DNA of 64,000 bases from Candidatus Streptomyces philanthi. Lineage in GTDB: Bacteria; Actinomycetota; Actinomycetes; Streptomycetales; Streptomycetaceae. The position numbers and the translations under genes are program-made. Positions 28,278 through 36,665 of the stretch are shown here, in pieces. The number at the start of each line of letters is the position of its first letter. Position 1 is the stretch's first letter. The stretch is from NCBI GenBank assembly GCA_018114805.1, contig CP073042.1, forward strand, positions 3,844,001-3,908,000, given 5' to 3'. The notes beneath the pieces are model-generated. The model was given only the letters and a program-made list of their open reading frames with translations. It was not told where the DNA came from and ran no database searches.

Positions 28278-28293
28278 AGGGGTCTAGTCCACT
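28278..28293. promoter_or_regulatory. DasR-like (dre) operator upstream of msiK
   Basis: AGGGGTCTAGTCCACT matches the palindromic dre pattern AGTGGTCTAGACCACT at 14 of 16 positions and keeps the central CTAG. It lies 87-102 bases before the msiK start. DasR, a GntR regulator that responds to glucosamine-6-phosphate, controls chitin and GlcNAc uptake; MsiK powers chitobiose import, so the placement is sensible. Confidence 0.6.
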
Positions 28294-28379
28294 GACCAGA
28301 CTTGCCGTGACGGTACTTGGCCCGGGCCCCGTGTCAGTAGCCACCGCCGGAGAAGTTCCGGGAGGTGGGGGCGGGTGAG

Positions 28380-28510
28380 CATGCTGGGTGGGTGTAGTGG
28401 GTGAGAGTGCGGTGGGTGGGTGTCACCGGTGGGTGGGTGTGGTCGGTGGGCGTGCGGTGGGTGGGTTGGGTTTTGGTTCGGGCGGGTTGGTGGGTGGTGG
28501 GTTGGCTGCG
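28380..28510 (+). repeat. G-rich GGGTGGGT repeats
   Basis: The plus strand carries many runs of three or more G separated by one to three bases (GGTGGGTGGGTG and variants). No convincing gene is present between msiK (28191) and the tRNA (28646). Confidence 0.7.
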
Positions 28511-28645
28511 GCTGGGGGCGGCGCGCGGCCACGGGTGCGTGTGGGCGGGCGCGGGAGGGGGCCCGGGCGCGGGTTGGTCGGTGCGCGGGTCCAGGGGAAT
28601 TCCGGCTGGGGCACGCCGAGAGCGTGGGTAGACTGCTGGGGATGC

Positions 28646-28718
28646 GCCGACTTAGCTCAGTTGGTAGAGCACCGCTCTTGTAAAGCGAAGGTCGTCGGTT
28701 CGAACCCGACAGTCGGCT
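28646..28718 (+). tRNA. tRNA-Thr (anticodon TGT)
   Basis: A complete cloverleaf: the acceptor stem GCCGACT pairs with AGTCGGC. The D arm is GCTCAGTTGGTAGAGC and the anticodon loop CTTGTAA gives TGT, reading ACA/ACG threonine codons. The T arm GTCGGTTCGAACCCGAC is perfect. The discriminator base is T, and no CCA is encoded. One C-A mismatch sits at the base of the anticodon stem. Confidence 0.96.
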
Positions 28719-28754
28719 CTGTGTGCGGACACGTCGCTGAGCCGCGCGAACCCC

Positions 28755-28774
28755 CCGGACCTGGGTCGGTCCGG
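28755..28774 (+). terminator. terminator after tRNA-Thr
   Basis: CCGGACC and GGTCCGG with a 6-nt loop, followed by GCGCGTTTGGTTTGG, 37 bases after the tRNA. Confidence 0.7.
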
Positions 28775-28869
28775 CGCGTTTGGTTTGGGGCTGGTGCCTG
28801 GCGGTCGTGCGGGCGGGCGTCGTCGTGGGTGCGGGTACGCGCTGTGCGGGGCGTACAGGAGGTGGGAGG

Positions 28870-29067
28870 TCAGGGGCGCGAGGGCTGGTCGTCGCCCGGT
28901 TCCTGCTCGTAGTCGTCCGGGGTGATGTTGGCCTCGTCCATCGCCTCGCGCAGGGTTCGGCTCGTCGCGCTGGGTGTTTGCTGTTCGTCCTTCTGGTGCG
29001 TGTCCGGGTCGCCGAGCATGTCGTCCGTCTCCGGCGTCTTGGGGTGGCTCTCCTCGGGAGTCGTCAT
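28870..29067 (-). CDS. small acidic protein of unknown function
   Basis: The ATG at 29067 has ACGGAGGGACC directly upstream. The 65-residue product starts MTTPEESHPKTPETDDMLGD and contains TLREAMDEANITPDDYEQEP; it is strongly acidic, has no cysteine and no membrane segment, and is probably largely unfolded. The longer frame to 29205 adds a basic segment without coding bias. No family is recognised. Confidence 0.65.
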   Translation of the reverse strand: MTTPEESHPKTPETDDMLGDPDTHQKDEQQTPSATSRTLREAMDEANITPDDYEQEPGDDQPSRP

Positions 29068-29297
29068 GGTCCCTCCGTCCGTGGGGGGTGTGCTGGTGGG
29101 GCGGCGTGTGCCGCTTGTCCGGGTTCGAGTGATCGACGGGTACCCCGGGGCCCGGCCGCGCACACGGGTGAGTGGGGTCGTTTGTCGGGGCTGTGGTGTG
29201 GGCACCCGGGCCGGACGATTCGCGGGGTCGGCCCCCGCGGGTCGCGGTGCGAGCAGCCGCTCGCGGCCGTTGACGGAGTCCGTACAGGAGGCGCATC

Positions 29298-30224
29298 ATG
29301 CAGCACGACAGCTCACCGAACGATGGCGACCGGGGGCGTGCGGCGCCGCAGGTAACCTCGGAGCCGGCTCCGCCGTTCGACGCGGTGAAGCAGTCCCGGC
29401 CCGGCCTTGAGTCCGAGATGGACCCCCGGCCCCACTACCGGGCCGAGCGCTATCGGGCGGCGGACAAGCTGCTCGGCAAGGTCGCGCTGATCACCGGCGG
29501 CTATTCGGGCATCGGGCGGGCCGTCGCGGTGCTCTACGCGCGGGAGGGCGCCGACGTCGTGATCGTCTACCTCCCGGAGGAGCAGTCCGACGCGGAGGAG
29601 GCCCAGCGGGCTGTGCGGGAGCAGGGCCGCACCTGCCTGCTCATTCCGGGGGACCTGTGTGACCCGGAGTTCTGCCGGGAGGCGGTCGAGCGGACGGTAC
29701 GGGAGTTCGGGCAGCTCAACATCCTGGTCAACAACGCCGCCTACCTGAACAGCAAGCTTGAGCTGGAACAGCTCACGGCCGACGACTGGGACCGTACGTT
29801 CAAGACCAACGTCTACGCCTACTTCCATCTGGTGATGGCGGCCTTGCCGCACCTGGGGGAGGGCGACGCGGTGATCGCCACGGCCATCGAGGAGGCGCTC
29901 AAGGGCAGCGTCACCATGATCGATTACGCGGCCTCGAAGGGGGCGCTCATCATCTTCACCAAGTCGATCGCTCCCCACCTGGCCCGCCGCGGCGTACGCG
30001 CCAACGTGGTGGCCCCTGGACCCACCTGGACGGCCCTCAACAACGCCGATCCGCACATCCCCAAGGACGGCCTGGACCAACTGGGCAGTGACACGCCGTT
30101 GGGGCGTCCCGCGCAGCCGGAGGAGATCGCGCCGGCGTACGTGTACCTGGCCTCGGACGCCGATTCCAGCTACACCATCGGCGAGACGATCGCCGTCACC
30201 GGAGGGATGGTCGACACCCGGTGA
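29298..30224 (+). CDS. SDR-family oxidoreductase, atypical active site
   Basis: A general-stress-type short-chain dehydrogenase (YghA/GsiB-like, NADP-linked). The cofactor glycine motif is TGGYSGIG (residues 66-73), NNAA is in the fourth strand (ILVNNAAYL), and the catalytic YXXXK is Y210-AAS-K214. The residue 13 before the tyrosine, normally the catalytic serine, is isoleucine (IATAIEEALKGSVTMIDY), so activity is uncertain. The N-terminal extension of 60 residues with DPRPHYRAERYRAADKLLGK is typical of this subfamily. The length is 308 residues, and the ATG at 29298 follows AGGAG. The substrate is unknown. Confidence 0.88.
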   Translation: MQHDSSPNDGDRGRAAPQVTSEPAPPFDAVKQSRPGLESEMDPRPHYRAERYRAADKLLGKVALITGGYSGIGRAVAVLYAREGADVVIVYLPEEQSDAEEAQRAVREQGRTCLLIPGDLCDPEFCREAVERTVREFGQLNILVNNAAYLNSKLELEQLTADDWDRTFKTNVYAYFHLVMAALPHLGEGDAVIATAIEEALKGSVTMIDYAASKGALIIFTKSIAPHLARRGVRANVVAPGPTWTALNNADPHIPKDGLDQLGSDTPLGRPAQPEEIAPAYVYLASDADSSYTIGETIAVTGGMVDTR

Positions 30225-30576
30225 GCCCCGGGCGGCCGCGCGGCCGGTCCGGCCGGCGGCCCCGTACTGCTCACGGCGCGGCTGGAGCAGTGGGCGTCGG
30301 GCGCCGAGCCGACGAGGGCCGAGCCCGCTGCGCCGCGTCCGCGGGCACCGCCGCGGCGCGCGGGCTCGCGCCGTGTCCCCGGCCACGTCGACCGAGCCCG
30401 TCCACCCGCCGCCGCACGGCACGCCGGAGCAGCGCGGGAAGCCGAAGGGCGACCGGGCGGTCTGACCCGCCGGGCGGGGTGGCCTGTTCCGCTTCCCGTC
30501 GGCTGGGCTGACGCCTGCCGTCGACGCCGTCGGGCGGGCCAAGTCGTTTGTCAGTTGCCCCGGTTAGCCTCCCGGT
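30225..30576. other. gene-free region
   Basis: No gene is supported. ORFs on both strands are GC-driven shadows. Confidence 0.4.
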
Positions 30577-30846
30577 ATGAGTGAGCGATCTATGCACGAC
30601 ATGGTCGTCGAGCAGTGCGTGGACTGCGCGCCTGCTCCCGAGGGGCTCGTGAAGCACGTCTTCGTGATGGCGGGGGGTTCGGTCTTCCATCGCTCGTCGG
30701 GGTGCAAGGCCCTGCGGGAGGGGCAGCACTACGCCCTCCGCCTGGGTATGGAGAACCACCCGCCGCGCCGCGTCGCGCTGGCCGAGGCGCGGTGGGAGGG
30801 GCGGGGTGCCTGCGCCTACTGCTTCTGGGACTTCCAGCCCGCGTGA
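30577..30846 (+). CDS. small cysteine-containing protein of unknown function
   Basis: Eighty-nine residues: MSERSMHDMVVEQCVDCAPA, then KHVFVMAGGSVFHRSSGCKA and GRGACAYCFWDFQPA at the end. Two CXXC pairs (CVDC and CAYC) and a further cysteine with a histidine in FHRSSGC could form a zinc site. No signal peptide. The ATG at 30577 is preceded by a weak site. Small zinc-ribbon-like proteins of this kind are common in Streptomyces without known function. Confidence 0.65.
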   Translation: MSERSMHDMVVEQCVDCAPAPEGLVKHVFVMAGGSVFHRSSGCKALREGQHYALRLGMENHPPRRVALAEARWEGRGACAYCFWDFQPA

Positions 30847-30988
30847 CGGTGGTGGCGCGTCGGCCCGGTCGGGGGCGGCTCCGCCGACAGGGCCCGCTCG
30901 TGTTCTGGCGGGTGGCCGCTCGCGTCGAGCCTTCCTCAACTCGGCCCAGCGGTAGGGGAGTTGGTGTTTACGTGATACGGGGTGGCGG

Positions 30989-32050
30989 TTACGGGTGCTG
31001 GGGGATGTAGGCCATGCCGTGTGCGCCGGGTTCGCCCTGCTTGGGGATCTCCAGGCGGGCCAGCCGTTCCAGCGTGTCGAGGTGGACCACGTCCACGGTG
31101 GAGGACGCGGCGCAGGCGACGTAGCCCAGTTGGCCGTCGGGTGACGAGGTGATGGTCAGGGGGGCCAGGCCGACCTCGATGCTGCCGAGTCGCGCGTGGT
31201 CGTCGGTGGCGAAGACGGTGAGCCGTCCGGGCGCCTGGCGGCCGAGTTGGGAGGCCGGGTCCAACTCCATGCGCACCTCGCCGACCAGGAGCCTGCCGGT
31301 GGTGGTGGCGTGCACGGGGAGCATGACGTGGTCGGTCGCGAGGGTGTCGGTCACGGTCGTGGTGCGCGGCTCGATGACGCGCACGCCGGGGGTCGGGCGG
31401 GAGCCGGCGGCGTCGCCGGTGGGGCCGAACGCCGCGTACGGGGCGGCGACGAACACCTTCGAGCCGTCGGGCGAGAAAGCCAGGCCCTCGCTGCCCGGCA
31501 CCTCGACCTTGGCGGTGAGGGTGCCGCGTTCGAGGTCCACGAGGGAGACGAAGGGCGCCTCCTTGTTGCTGGCGCACCCCACGGTGCCCGTGGGGTCGAT
31601 GACGAACCAGTGCGGGCCCGGGGCGTCGGTGTCGATGCGGCCGATGGGGCGGCGGGTGGCGGTGTCGATGACGACGACGCCGCCGGGGCGGTCGGCTGAG
31701 CCCTCGACGCTGACGTAGAGGCGGCCGCGTACGGGGTCGAGCGCCAGGCCGTGCGGGCCGTGCTCGGGGGCGAGGTCGACGACCTCGACGACGCGACGGG
31801 TGTCGGCGTCGATGACGGTGAGTTCGCTGCGTCGGCCGGTGTTGGCGTGGTAGTAGCCGGAGTCGTACGCGGTGGAGCACCGCAGGAGGCGCTGGGTCGG
31901 GTCGAAGCACAGTTCGTGCGGTTCGGCGATGACCTCGACGGTGTCGAGGTGCCGGTCGGTGGCGGCGTCGTAGAAGGACACGGTGGGGCCGCTCTGGCTG
32001 ACCGCGGCCACGACGTCGCCTGCCAACCGGTCACGGACGGACTGCTGCAC
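30989..32050 (-). CDS. YncE-type beta-propeller protein
   Basis: The 353-residue protein has repeated blade patterns: VSFYDAATDRHLDTVEVIAE, ELTVIDADTRRVVEVVDLAP, GVVVIDTATRRPIGRIDTDA and FVSLVDLERGTLTAKVEVPG, ending in STVDVVHLDTLERLARLEIP. This is the YVTN/YncE seven-bladed propeller. There is no signal peptide (MQQSVRDRLAGDVVAAVSQS), so it is probably cytoplasmic, unlike secreted YncE. Propellers of this kind bind partners or DNA, or act as lactonases; no catalytic metal ligands are evident. It is divergent from a LysR gene, which is likely its regulator. Confidence 0.85.
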   Translation of the reverse strand: MQQSVRDRLAGDVVAAVSQSGPTVSFYDAATDRHLDTVEVIAEPHELCFDPTQRLLRCSTAYDSGYYHANTGRRSELTVIDADTRRVVEVVDLAPEHGPHGLALDPVRGRLYVSVEGSADRPGGVVVIDTATRRPIGRIDTDAPGPHWFVIDPTGTVGCASNKEAPFVSLVDLERGTLTAKVEVPGSEGLAFSPDGSKVFVAAPYAAFGPTGDAAGSRPTPGVRVIEPRTTTVTDTLATDHVMLPVHATTTGRLLVGEVRMELDPASQLGRQAPGRLTVFATDDHARLGSIEVGLAPLTITSSPDGQLGYVACAASSTVDVVHLDTLERLARLEIPKQGEPGAHGMAYIPQHP

Positions 32051-32124
32051 GGAGTTCTCCTGAAGGGTCGCTGTCCCGCTCGTTCGCGGGTGGTCCCACT
32101 CTCGGCAGTCGGCTACCTCGCGAG

Positions 32125-32149
32125 CAATGCAAAGATAGGCACGGCATTG
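32125..32149. promoter_or_regulatory. LysR-type operator between propeller and LysR genes
   Basis: CAATGC (32125-32130) and GCATTG (32144-32149) form an inverted repeat with a 13-base spacer, in the 138-bp divergent region and 40 bases before the LysR start. The spacing is typical for LysR regulatory binding sites. Confidence 0.6.
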
Positions 32150-32188
32150 TTGCGCCCAGCGGAATAACCCTGGACGGGTGGTGTGGGG

Positions 32189-33094
32189 ATGGACCTGAAC
32201 CTGCTAAGGGCGCTGGACGCCCTGCTCCAGGAGAACAGCGTGACGCGGGCGGCCGAGCGGCTGGGCACCTCGCCCGCCGCCGCCAGCCGGATGCTCGCCA
32301 CGTTGCGCCGGGCGGCCGGCGATCCGCTGCTCGTACGGGCGGGCCAGGAGTTGGTGCCCACGCCGCGCGCGCTGGAGTTGCGCGAGGAGGTGAGTGCGCT
32401 GGTGCGGCGCTCCGATGCACTGTTCCGGCCGGCGACCGCGTTCGATGTCGCCGAACTGCGGCGGACGTTCACCGTTCAGGCCGCCGACCTTCTGCTGACC
32501 GGCCTCGCCGGGCTGCTGCTCGAACGGGTCCACGGCGCGGCGCCGCAGGTGGACGTGGTGTTCCTGGCGGAGACGTTGGAGGGTGGGCCCGCGCTGCGAC
32601 AGGGCCGCGCCGAACTGGAGTTGGGCGTGCTCGGGCACCTCGATCCGGAGACCCGCGCCGAGACGCTGACCGAGGTGCCGATGGTGGGCGCCGCGCGCCA
32701 CGGCCACCCGCTGTTCGACGGGTCGATCGACGCGCGACGCTTCGCCGAGGCCGACCACATCGGGGTCTCCCGGCGCGGCCGGCGCCACGGCCCGATCGAC
32801 GCCGAACTGGCCCGCCGCGATCTGCGTCGCCGGGTGGCCGTCGTGGTGCCCAGCTACACCAGCGCGATGATGCTCGCCAGCACCAGCGGCCTGGTCTCGC
32901 TCACCCTCGCCGACTGGCTGCCCGAGACCATGGCCGACCTGGGCCTGCGCGTCTTTCCCCTGCCGCTGGACCTCCCGCCGGTGGCCATCGGCATGGCCTG
33001 GCACTCGCGTAACTCCGTTGACCACGCGCACCGTTGGTTCCGCTCCCACGTCAGGGCCGTGGCGGTGGGCGCGCTGGGCGGCGGCCGGTCCTGA
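32189..33094 (+). CDS. LysR-family transcription regulator
   Basis: The N-terminal winged helix is MDLNLLRALDALLQENSVTR with AAERLGTSPAAASRMLATLR and the conserved GDPLLVRAGQELVPTPRALE. The C-terminal type 2 periplasmic-binding fold follows (TFTVQAADLLLTGLAGLLLE, VVVPSYTSAMMLASTSGLVS). The length is 301 residues. The ATG at 32189 is preferred to the GTG two codons before. By position it should control the divergent beta-propeller gene and itself. The effector is unknown. Confidence 0.92.
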   Translation: MDLNLLRALDALLQENSVTRAAERLGTSPAAASRMLATLRRAAGDPLLVRAGQELVPTPRALELREEVSALVRRSDALFRPATAFDVAELRRTFTVQAADLLLTGLAGLLLERVHGAAPQVDVVFLAETLEGGPALRQGRAELELGVLGHLDPETRAETLTEVPMVGAARHGHPLFDGSIDARRFAEADHIGVSRRGRRHGPIDAELARRDLRRRVAVVVPSYTSAMMLASTSGLVSLTLADWLPETMADLGLRVFPLPLDLPPVAIGMAWHSRNSVDHAHRWFRSHVRAVAVGALGGGRS

Positions 33095-33429
33095 CGGACG
33101 CCACCGGAACCGGCATTCCCGTGGGAGGGGGCGGCCCGCGTACGTACGGCGCCCGGCCCCTACGCCCGGCCCGGTTTCCGTCCCCGGCGCTCGGCCCCGG
33201 CTCCCGGGCCGGCCTCGTTGGCGAGCGGAAAACGCGTTGGCTGGGACATGGCCCCGCGTGACAGGCTGACGCTGTCCGCCCGTACGCCGTGTGGCCTGCT
33301 GACCTGTGCCGCAGGGCGTCCGGTGGGCGCGTTGTTGGCCCCGCCCGGTGCTGGCCAGGTAGCCGGTCGCCGGCCTCGCCCGTGGGCGCGACCGTCCGTT
33401 TCGACCGCTGCCCCGCAAGGAGTCGCGCC
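33095..33429. other. gene-free region before ridA-like gene
   Basis: No gene is supported. AAGGAG at 33416-33421 is the ribosome site of the next gene. Confidence 0.4.
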
Positions 33430-33837
33430 ATGGCCCGCGCCGTCAGTCTCATCCGTTCCGCCACGCTGTCCGACGTCGCCGAGTACGCGTACGCCGCCAC
33501 GGCGCCCGCCGGCGCGCGGCTGATCTTCCTCGCCGGGGCTTGCCCGCTCAACGCCGACGGGAGCACGGCGGCCGTGGGAGACTACGCGGGCTAGGCCGCC
33601 AAGGCGCTGGAGAACCTGCGTACCGCGCTCGCGGACGCGGGGGCCGAGCTGACGGACGTCATCAGCACCCGGGTGCTCGTGGCCTCGCAGCGCCAGGCCG
33701 ACCTGGTCACCGCCTGGCGGGTGGTCAGGGACGGGTTCGGCGACCACGACGTGCCGAGCACGCTGATGGAGGTCACCATGCTCGGGTACGACGACCAGCT
33801 CGTGGAGATCGAGTCCGTGGCGGCGGTGCTCGACTGA
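33430..33837 (+). pseudogene. RidA-family protein with in-frame TAG
   Basis: The ATG at 33430 follows AAGGAG. The protein starts MARAVSLIRSATLSDVAEYA and GARLIFLAGACPLNADGSTA, the usual start of YjgF/YER057c/UK114 proteins. Codon 55 is TAG (33592-33594: GDYAG-stop-AAKALENL), where the family usually has glutamine. The same frame continues with RTALADAGAELTDVISTRVL, the RidA arginine motif (STRVLV), and ends VEIESVAAVLD at 33837. RidA proteins hydrolyse reactive enamines from amino-acid metabolism. Without the TAG the length is 135 residues, normal. One C-to-T change or base-call error explains it. Confidence 0.82.
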
Positions 33838-33961
33838 AGCCGCCCTCCCGTCGCCCCCGCGCCCTTCGCTGTCACGTCGCTCTCCCGTGCCACGTCGTCT
33901 CCGGCCCGCCACTGGCGGACGTACCGGAGTGCCACTCCGGATTCTAGTGGGGAGATCGCCC

Positions 33962-34936
33962 GTGCAACCGACCCTGCCCTTCCTCAACGCCGTTGGCCTC
34001 TGGACGCCCGGCATGGACCTGCGGCCACCGGGGGAATCCGCGGCGGCCGCGGTCGAGATCGGGGCGCTGGGGTACGGCGCCCTCTGGCTCAGCGAAGGGC
34101 TCGTCCGCGATCCGTTCATGGAGGCGGCCACGCTGCTGGCGGCCACCCGTTCGCTGATCGTCGGGACGGGCATCGCGGTGATTTGGGGGCTGCATCCGCG
34201 CATGGTCGAGGGGCAGGCCCGCGCGCTGCTCGACGCCCACCCGGGGCGGTTCGTCCTGGGCCTCGGCACCTCGCACGCGCGGCTGGTCGAAGGCGTTCTC
34301 GGGCTGCGCTACGAACGACCCCTGACGGCCTTGCGCGAACACCTGGACGGGCTCGACGCGCCCGACCCACTGCTCGCGCTGGCCGGCGTCGACGGCTCGC
34401 CGGCGGCCGACGCGCCCGGCGCGCCCCGGGTGCTCGCCGCGCTGGGCCCGCGCGCCGTCGCGCTGGCCAGGGACCGGTCGGCCGGCGCGTTCTCCTATCT
34501 CGTCACGCCCGAGCACACGGCGCAGGCCCGCGCGGCGCTCGGCTCGGACCGCGCCCTGATCGTGGAGCAGGCCGTGGTGGCCGGGTTGCCCGCCGAGCAG
34601 GCGCGGGAGCGGGCACGCCAGCACATCGCGGGCTACCTGCCGGCTGCGCCCTACCGGGCCAGTTGGCAGCGGCTGGGCTTCGCCGAGGCGGACTTCGCCG
34701 ACGGCGGGAGCGATCGCCTGGTCGACGCCCTCGTGGCGATCGGCGACGAGCGGGTCGCGGCCCACCTTGCGGCGGGCGCCGACCACGTGTGCCTCCAGGC
34801 CCTGCCGGCCCACCCGGCCGCCCTTACGCTGGACCAGTGCCGCCGTCTGGCCCCCCTCGCCCGGCGGGCCGGCGGCGCCCCGGCGCACGGACGGCCGGGG
34901 CCTGGCGCCGGCTCGCGCGCCGGGGCCGGCACCTAG
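33962..34936 (+). CDS. luciferase-like (LLM) F420-dependent oxidoreductase
   Basis: The GTG at 33962, seven bases after GGGGAG, gives VQPTLPFLNAVGLWTPGMDL. The TIM-barrel LLM pattern is clear: EIGALGYGALWLSEGLVRDP, AATRSLIVGTGIAVIWGLHP, MVEGQARALLDAHPGRFVLG and LGTSHARLVEGVLGLRYERP. The C-terminal AHLAAGADHVCLQALPAHPA is typical. The length is 324 residues, in the TIGR03620-type group. The substrate is unknown; F420 is the likely cofactor. Its stop codon and that of the convergent gene share the palindrome CTAG. Confidence 0.88.
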   Translation: MQPTLPFLNAVGLWTPGMDLRPPGESAAAAVEIGALGYGALWLSEGLVRDPFMEAATLLAATRSLIVGTGIAVIWGLHPRMVEGQARALLDAHPGRFVLGLGTSHARLVEGVLGLRYERPLTALREHLDGLDAPDPLLALAGVDGSPAADAPGAPRVLAALGPRAVALARDRSAGAFSYLVTPEHTAQARAALGSDRALIVEQAVVAGLPAEQARERARQHIAGYLPAAPYRASWQRLGFAEADFADGGSDRLVDALVAIGDERVAAHLAAGADHVCLQALPAHPAALTLDQCRRLAPLARRAGGAPAHGRPGPGAGSRAGAGT

Positions 34937-35307
34937 CCCCACAGCGCGCGGCCAAGGGTCGCGCCGGCGAAGGCGGCGGCGAGGCCGGCCAGCAGCGTCG
35001 CGGCGACATTGGCGGCGGCGCGCCGGCGGCGGTGGGTCTCGGTGAGGCGGAGCGTCTCGCAGGAGAACGTGGAGTACGTCGTGAGCGCTCCGCACAGCCC
35101 CGTGCCGAGCAGTGCCTGCCACCGCGAGCCGGCGGCGCCCGCGAGGGCGGCGCCGGTCAACAGCCCGAGCGCGAGGCTCCCCACCACGTTGACCAGGAAG
35201 GTTCCGCCGGGAAAGGTCGTGGCGTAACGGGCGCGTACCCGCTGGTCGGTCAGGTAGCGCAGTGGGGCGCCCACCGCCGCGCCGATGATGACCAGGAGCC
35301 AGGTCAC
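34933..35307 (-). CDS. crcB2: fluoride efflux channel subunit CrcB/FluC
   Basis: A four-segment membrane protein of 124 residues: MTWLLVIIGAAVGAPLRYLT, the fluoride-pathway GTFLVNVVGSLALGLLTGAA, and the channel phenylalanine/threonine segment GTGLCGALTTYSTFSCETLR. Two FluC chains form a dual-topology fluoride channel; actinobacteria often have two genes. The start GTG overlaps the stop of crcB1 (GTGA), so translation is coupled. The end overlaps the convergent oxidoreductase gene by four bases. Confidence 0.92.
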   Translation of the reverse strand: MTWLLVIIGAAVGAPLRYLTDQRVRARYATTFPGGTFLVNVVGSLALGLLTGAALAGAAGSRWQALLGTGLCGALTTYSTFSCETLRLTETHRRRRAAANVAATLLAGLAAAFAGATLGRALWG

Positions 35308-35962
35308 GCCGTGGCCCGCCGTCCGGCGAGCAACCGGTCGGTGCCGGTCGCCGCGCCCCAGACCGCGGTCAGCGCCGCCAGCGGGGTGAGCGCCAGGTAG
35401 CCCAGGGCGGTGGCGACCTCGCCGTCGTGGACGAGGCGCTCCACGTCCACGCGGCGTACGTGGAGAAGGTGGTGAACCCGCCGAGCACCCCGGTGGCGAC
35501 GAAGGGGCGTACGAGCGGTGGCGCCTGCCACGCCTCCTGGAGGACGACGAGGAAGATGCCTATGAGCGCGCAGCCGACGACGTTCACGCACAGCGTCGTC
35601 CACGGGAAGGCGTCCGGCTCCGTGGGCCAGAGCAGCCCGGCGCCGTAGCGGGCGCTGGCCCCGAGCGCGCCGCCGGCGGCGACCACCGCGAGCACCTGCC
35701 ACCGGGTGCCCGTCCTCGGCCGACCGAGGAACGGGGGCAACGGGGCCGGCTCGCCGGCCGCCCGCGCGCCGTGCGGGGCGGCCTGCGGGTGCGGCTTGGC
35801 GGCCGGCTGCGTGTCCGGGGCGCCGGCGCGCGCCCCGGCGGCGCCGGAGCGGAGGGCGTCCCGGGCGGAGCCGGGGTCCGAGCCCGAGCCCGGGTCCGGG
35901 GTGCGTTCGGGACCGGGGTCGGGGTCGGGGCCGTCCGTCGTCGGGTGGTGGGGGTCGGGCAC
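35304..35962 (-). pseudogene. crcB1: fluoride channel subunit CrcB/FluC with N-terminal extension, frameshifted
   Basis: The GTG at 35962 follows AGGAG by seven bases. About 80 Pro/Asp-rich residues (PDPGPERTPDPGSGSD) precede the channel: VLAVVAAGGALGASARYGAG, CVNVVGCALIGIFLVVLQEA, ATGVLGGFTTFSTYA. At 35455, directly after FSTYA, one base is missing; the correct frame continues VDVERLVHDGEVATALGYLA and TPLAALTAVWGAATGTDRLL to 35304. The corrected length is about 219 residues. The charged N-terminal tail is absent from most FluC proteins. It forms an operon with crcB2. Confidence 0.82.
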
Positions 35963-36665
35963 GAGCGGTCTCCTACGCGTCGGGCGAAGCGCCCTGGCCT
36001 GGGCTGCGGTATCCAGTGTCGACGCGGCGCGGGCCGTGGTCCGGGCGGGGGCCCGGTGCCCGGCTGATCGGCGGGGCCGCGTGGGTGGTCTCGCGCGGGC
36101 GGGGGCGGAATCGCGCCACCGGCGGCCGGCGCAGGTGGGCCGGGGGCGGGTAAGGATTCCGTAACTGACACACACTTGCCAATCGGGCGGCGCGGCTGTC
36201 CACAACCGGACAAGTATCCGGCGCGGGCTCGCGCGGTGTAGTGACGCGTGTGCGTCGTGTGGAGGTAGTGGCGTCGAGAGGCGCACGTTTCGGCCGGCGC
36301 CGGCAGTTTGTTGTCAGGCGCGTTGCGCTGTCGGGGCAACCTCGTGACGGACCCGGTACACAACGCGGTCTTTGCCTTTTCTTTGTCTTTTGGGGTGCAT
36401 TGACTGGGTCGCGGCCAGCGAACTAATCTCGCGGCGCAGTGGGTGGGTCATTCCAGCCACGGGAAATGCACACCGACTCATGAGCGAAGTTCGTGAGTGA
36501 AGAACGAGTGGCGCACAGGTGGACGCGGCGTCGGGGGACGAGAGCGAACCTGTCACCGCATTTTCCGACAACCGAATCTTTCGATAACGCGACTGATTCG
36601 CTCCAACTGTGTGTTCGAAGCGTTGACGACACGTTCGGGAACGCCGCGCATCGCATGGGGGAGTC
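35963..36665. other. 703-bp region upstream of regulator 1
   Basis: No gene is supported. The GC content falls near 36360-36400 (TTTGCCTTTTCTTTGTCTTT). A near-perfect hairpin ACTCATGAGC-GAA-GTTCGTGAGT (36476-36498) could be an operator or leader structure for the regulator that follows. Confidence 0.5.
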
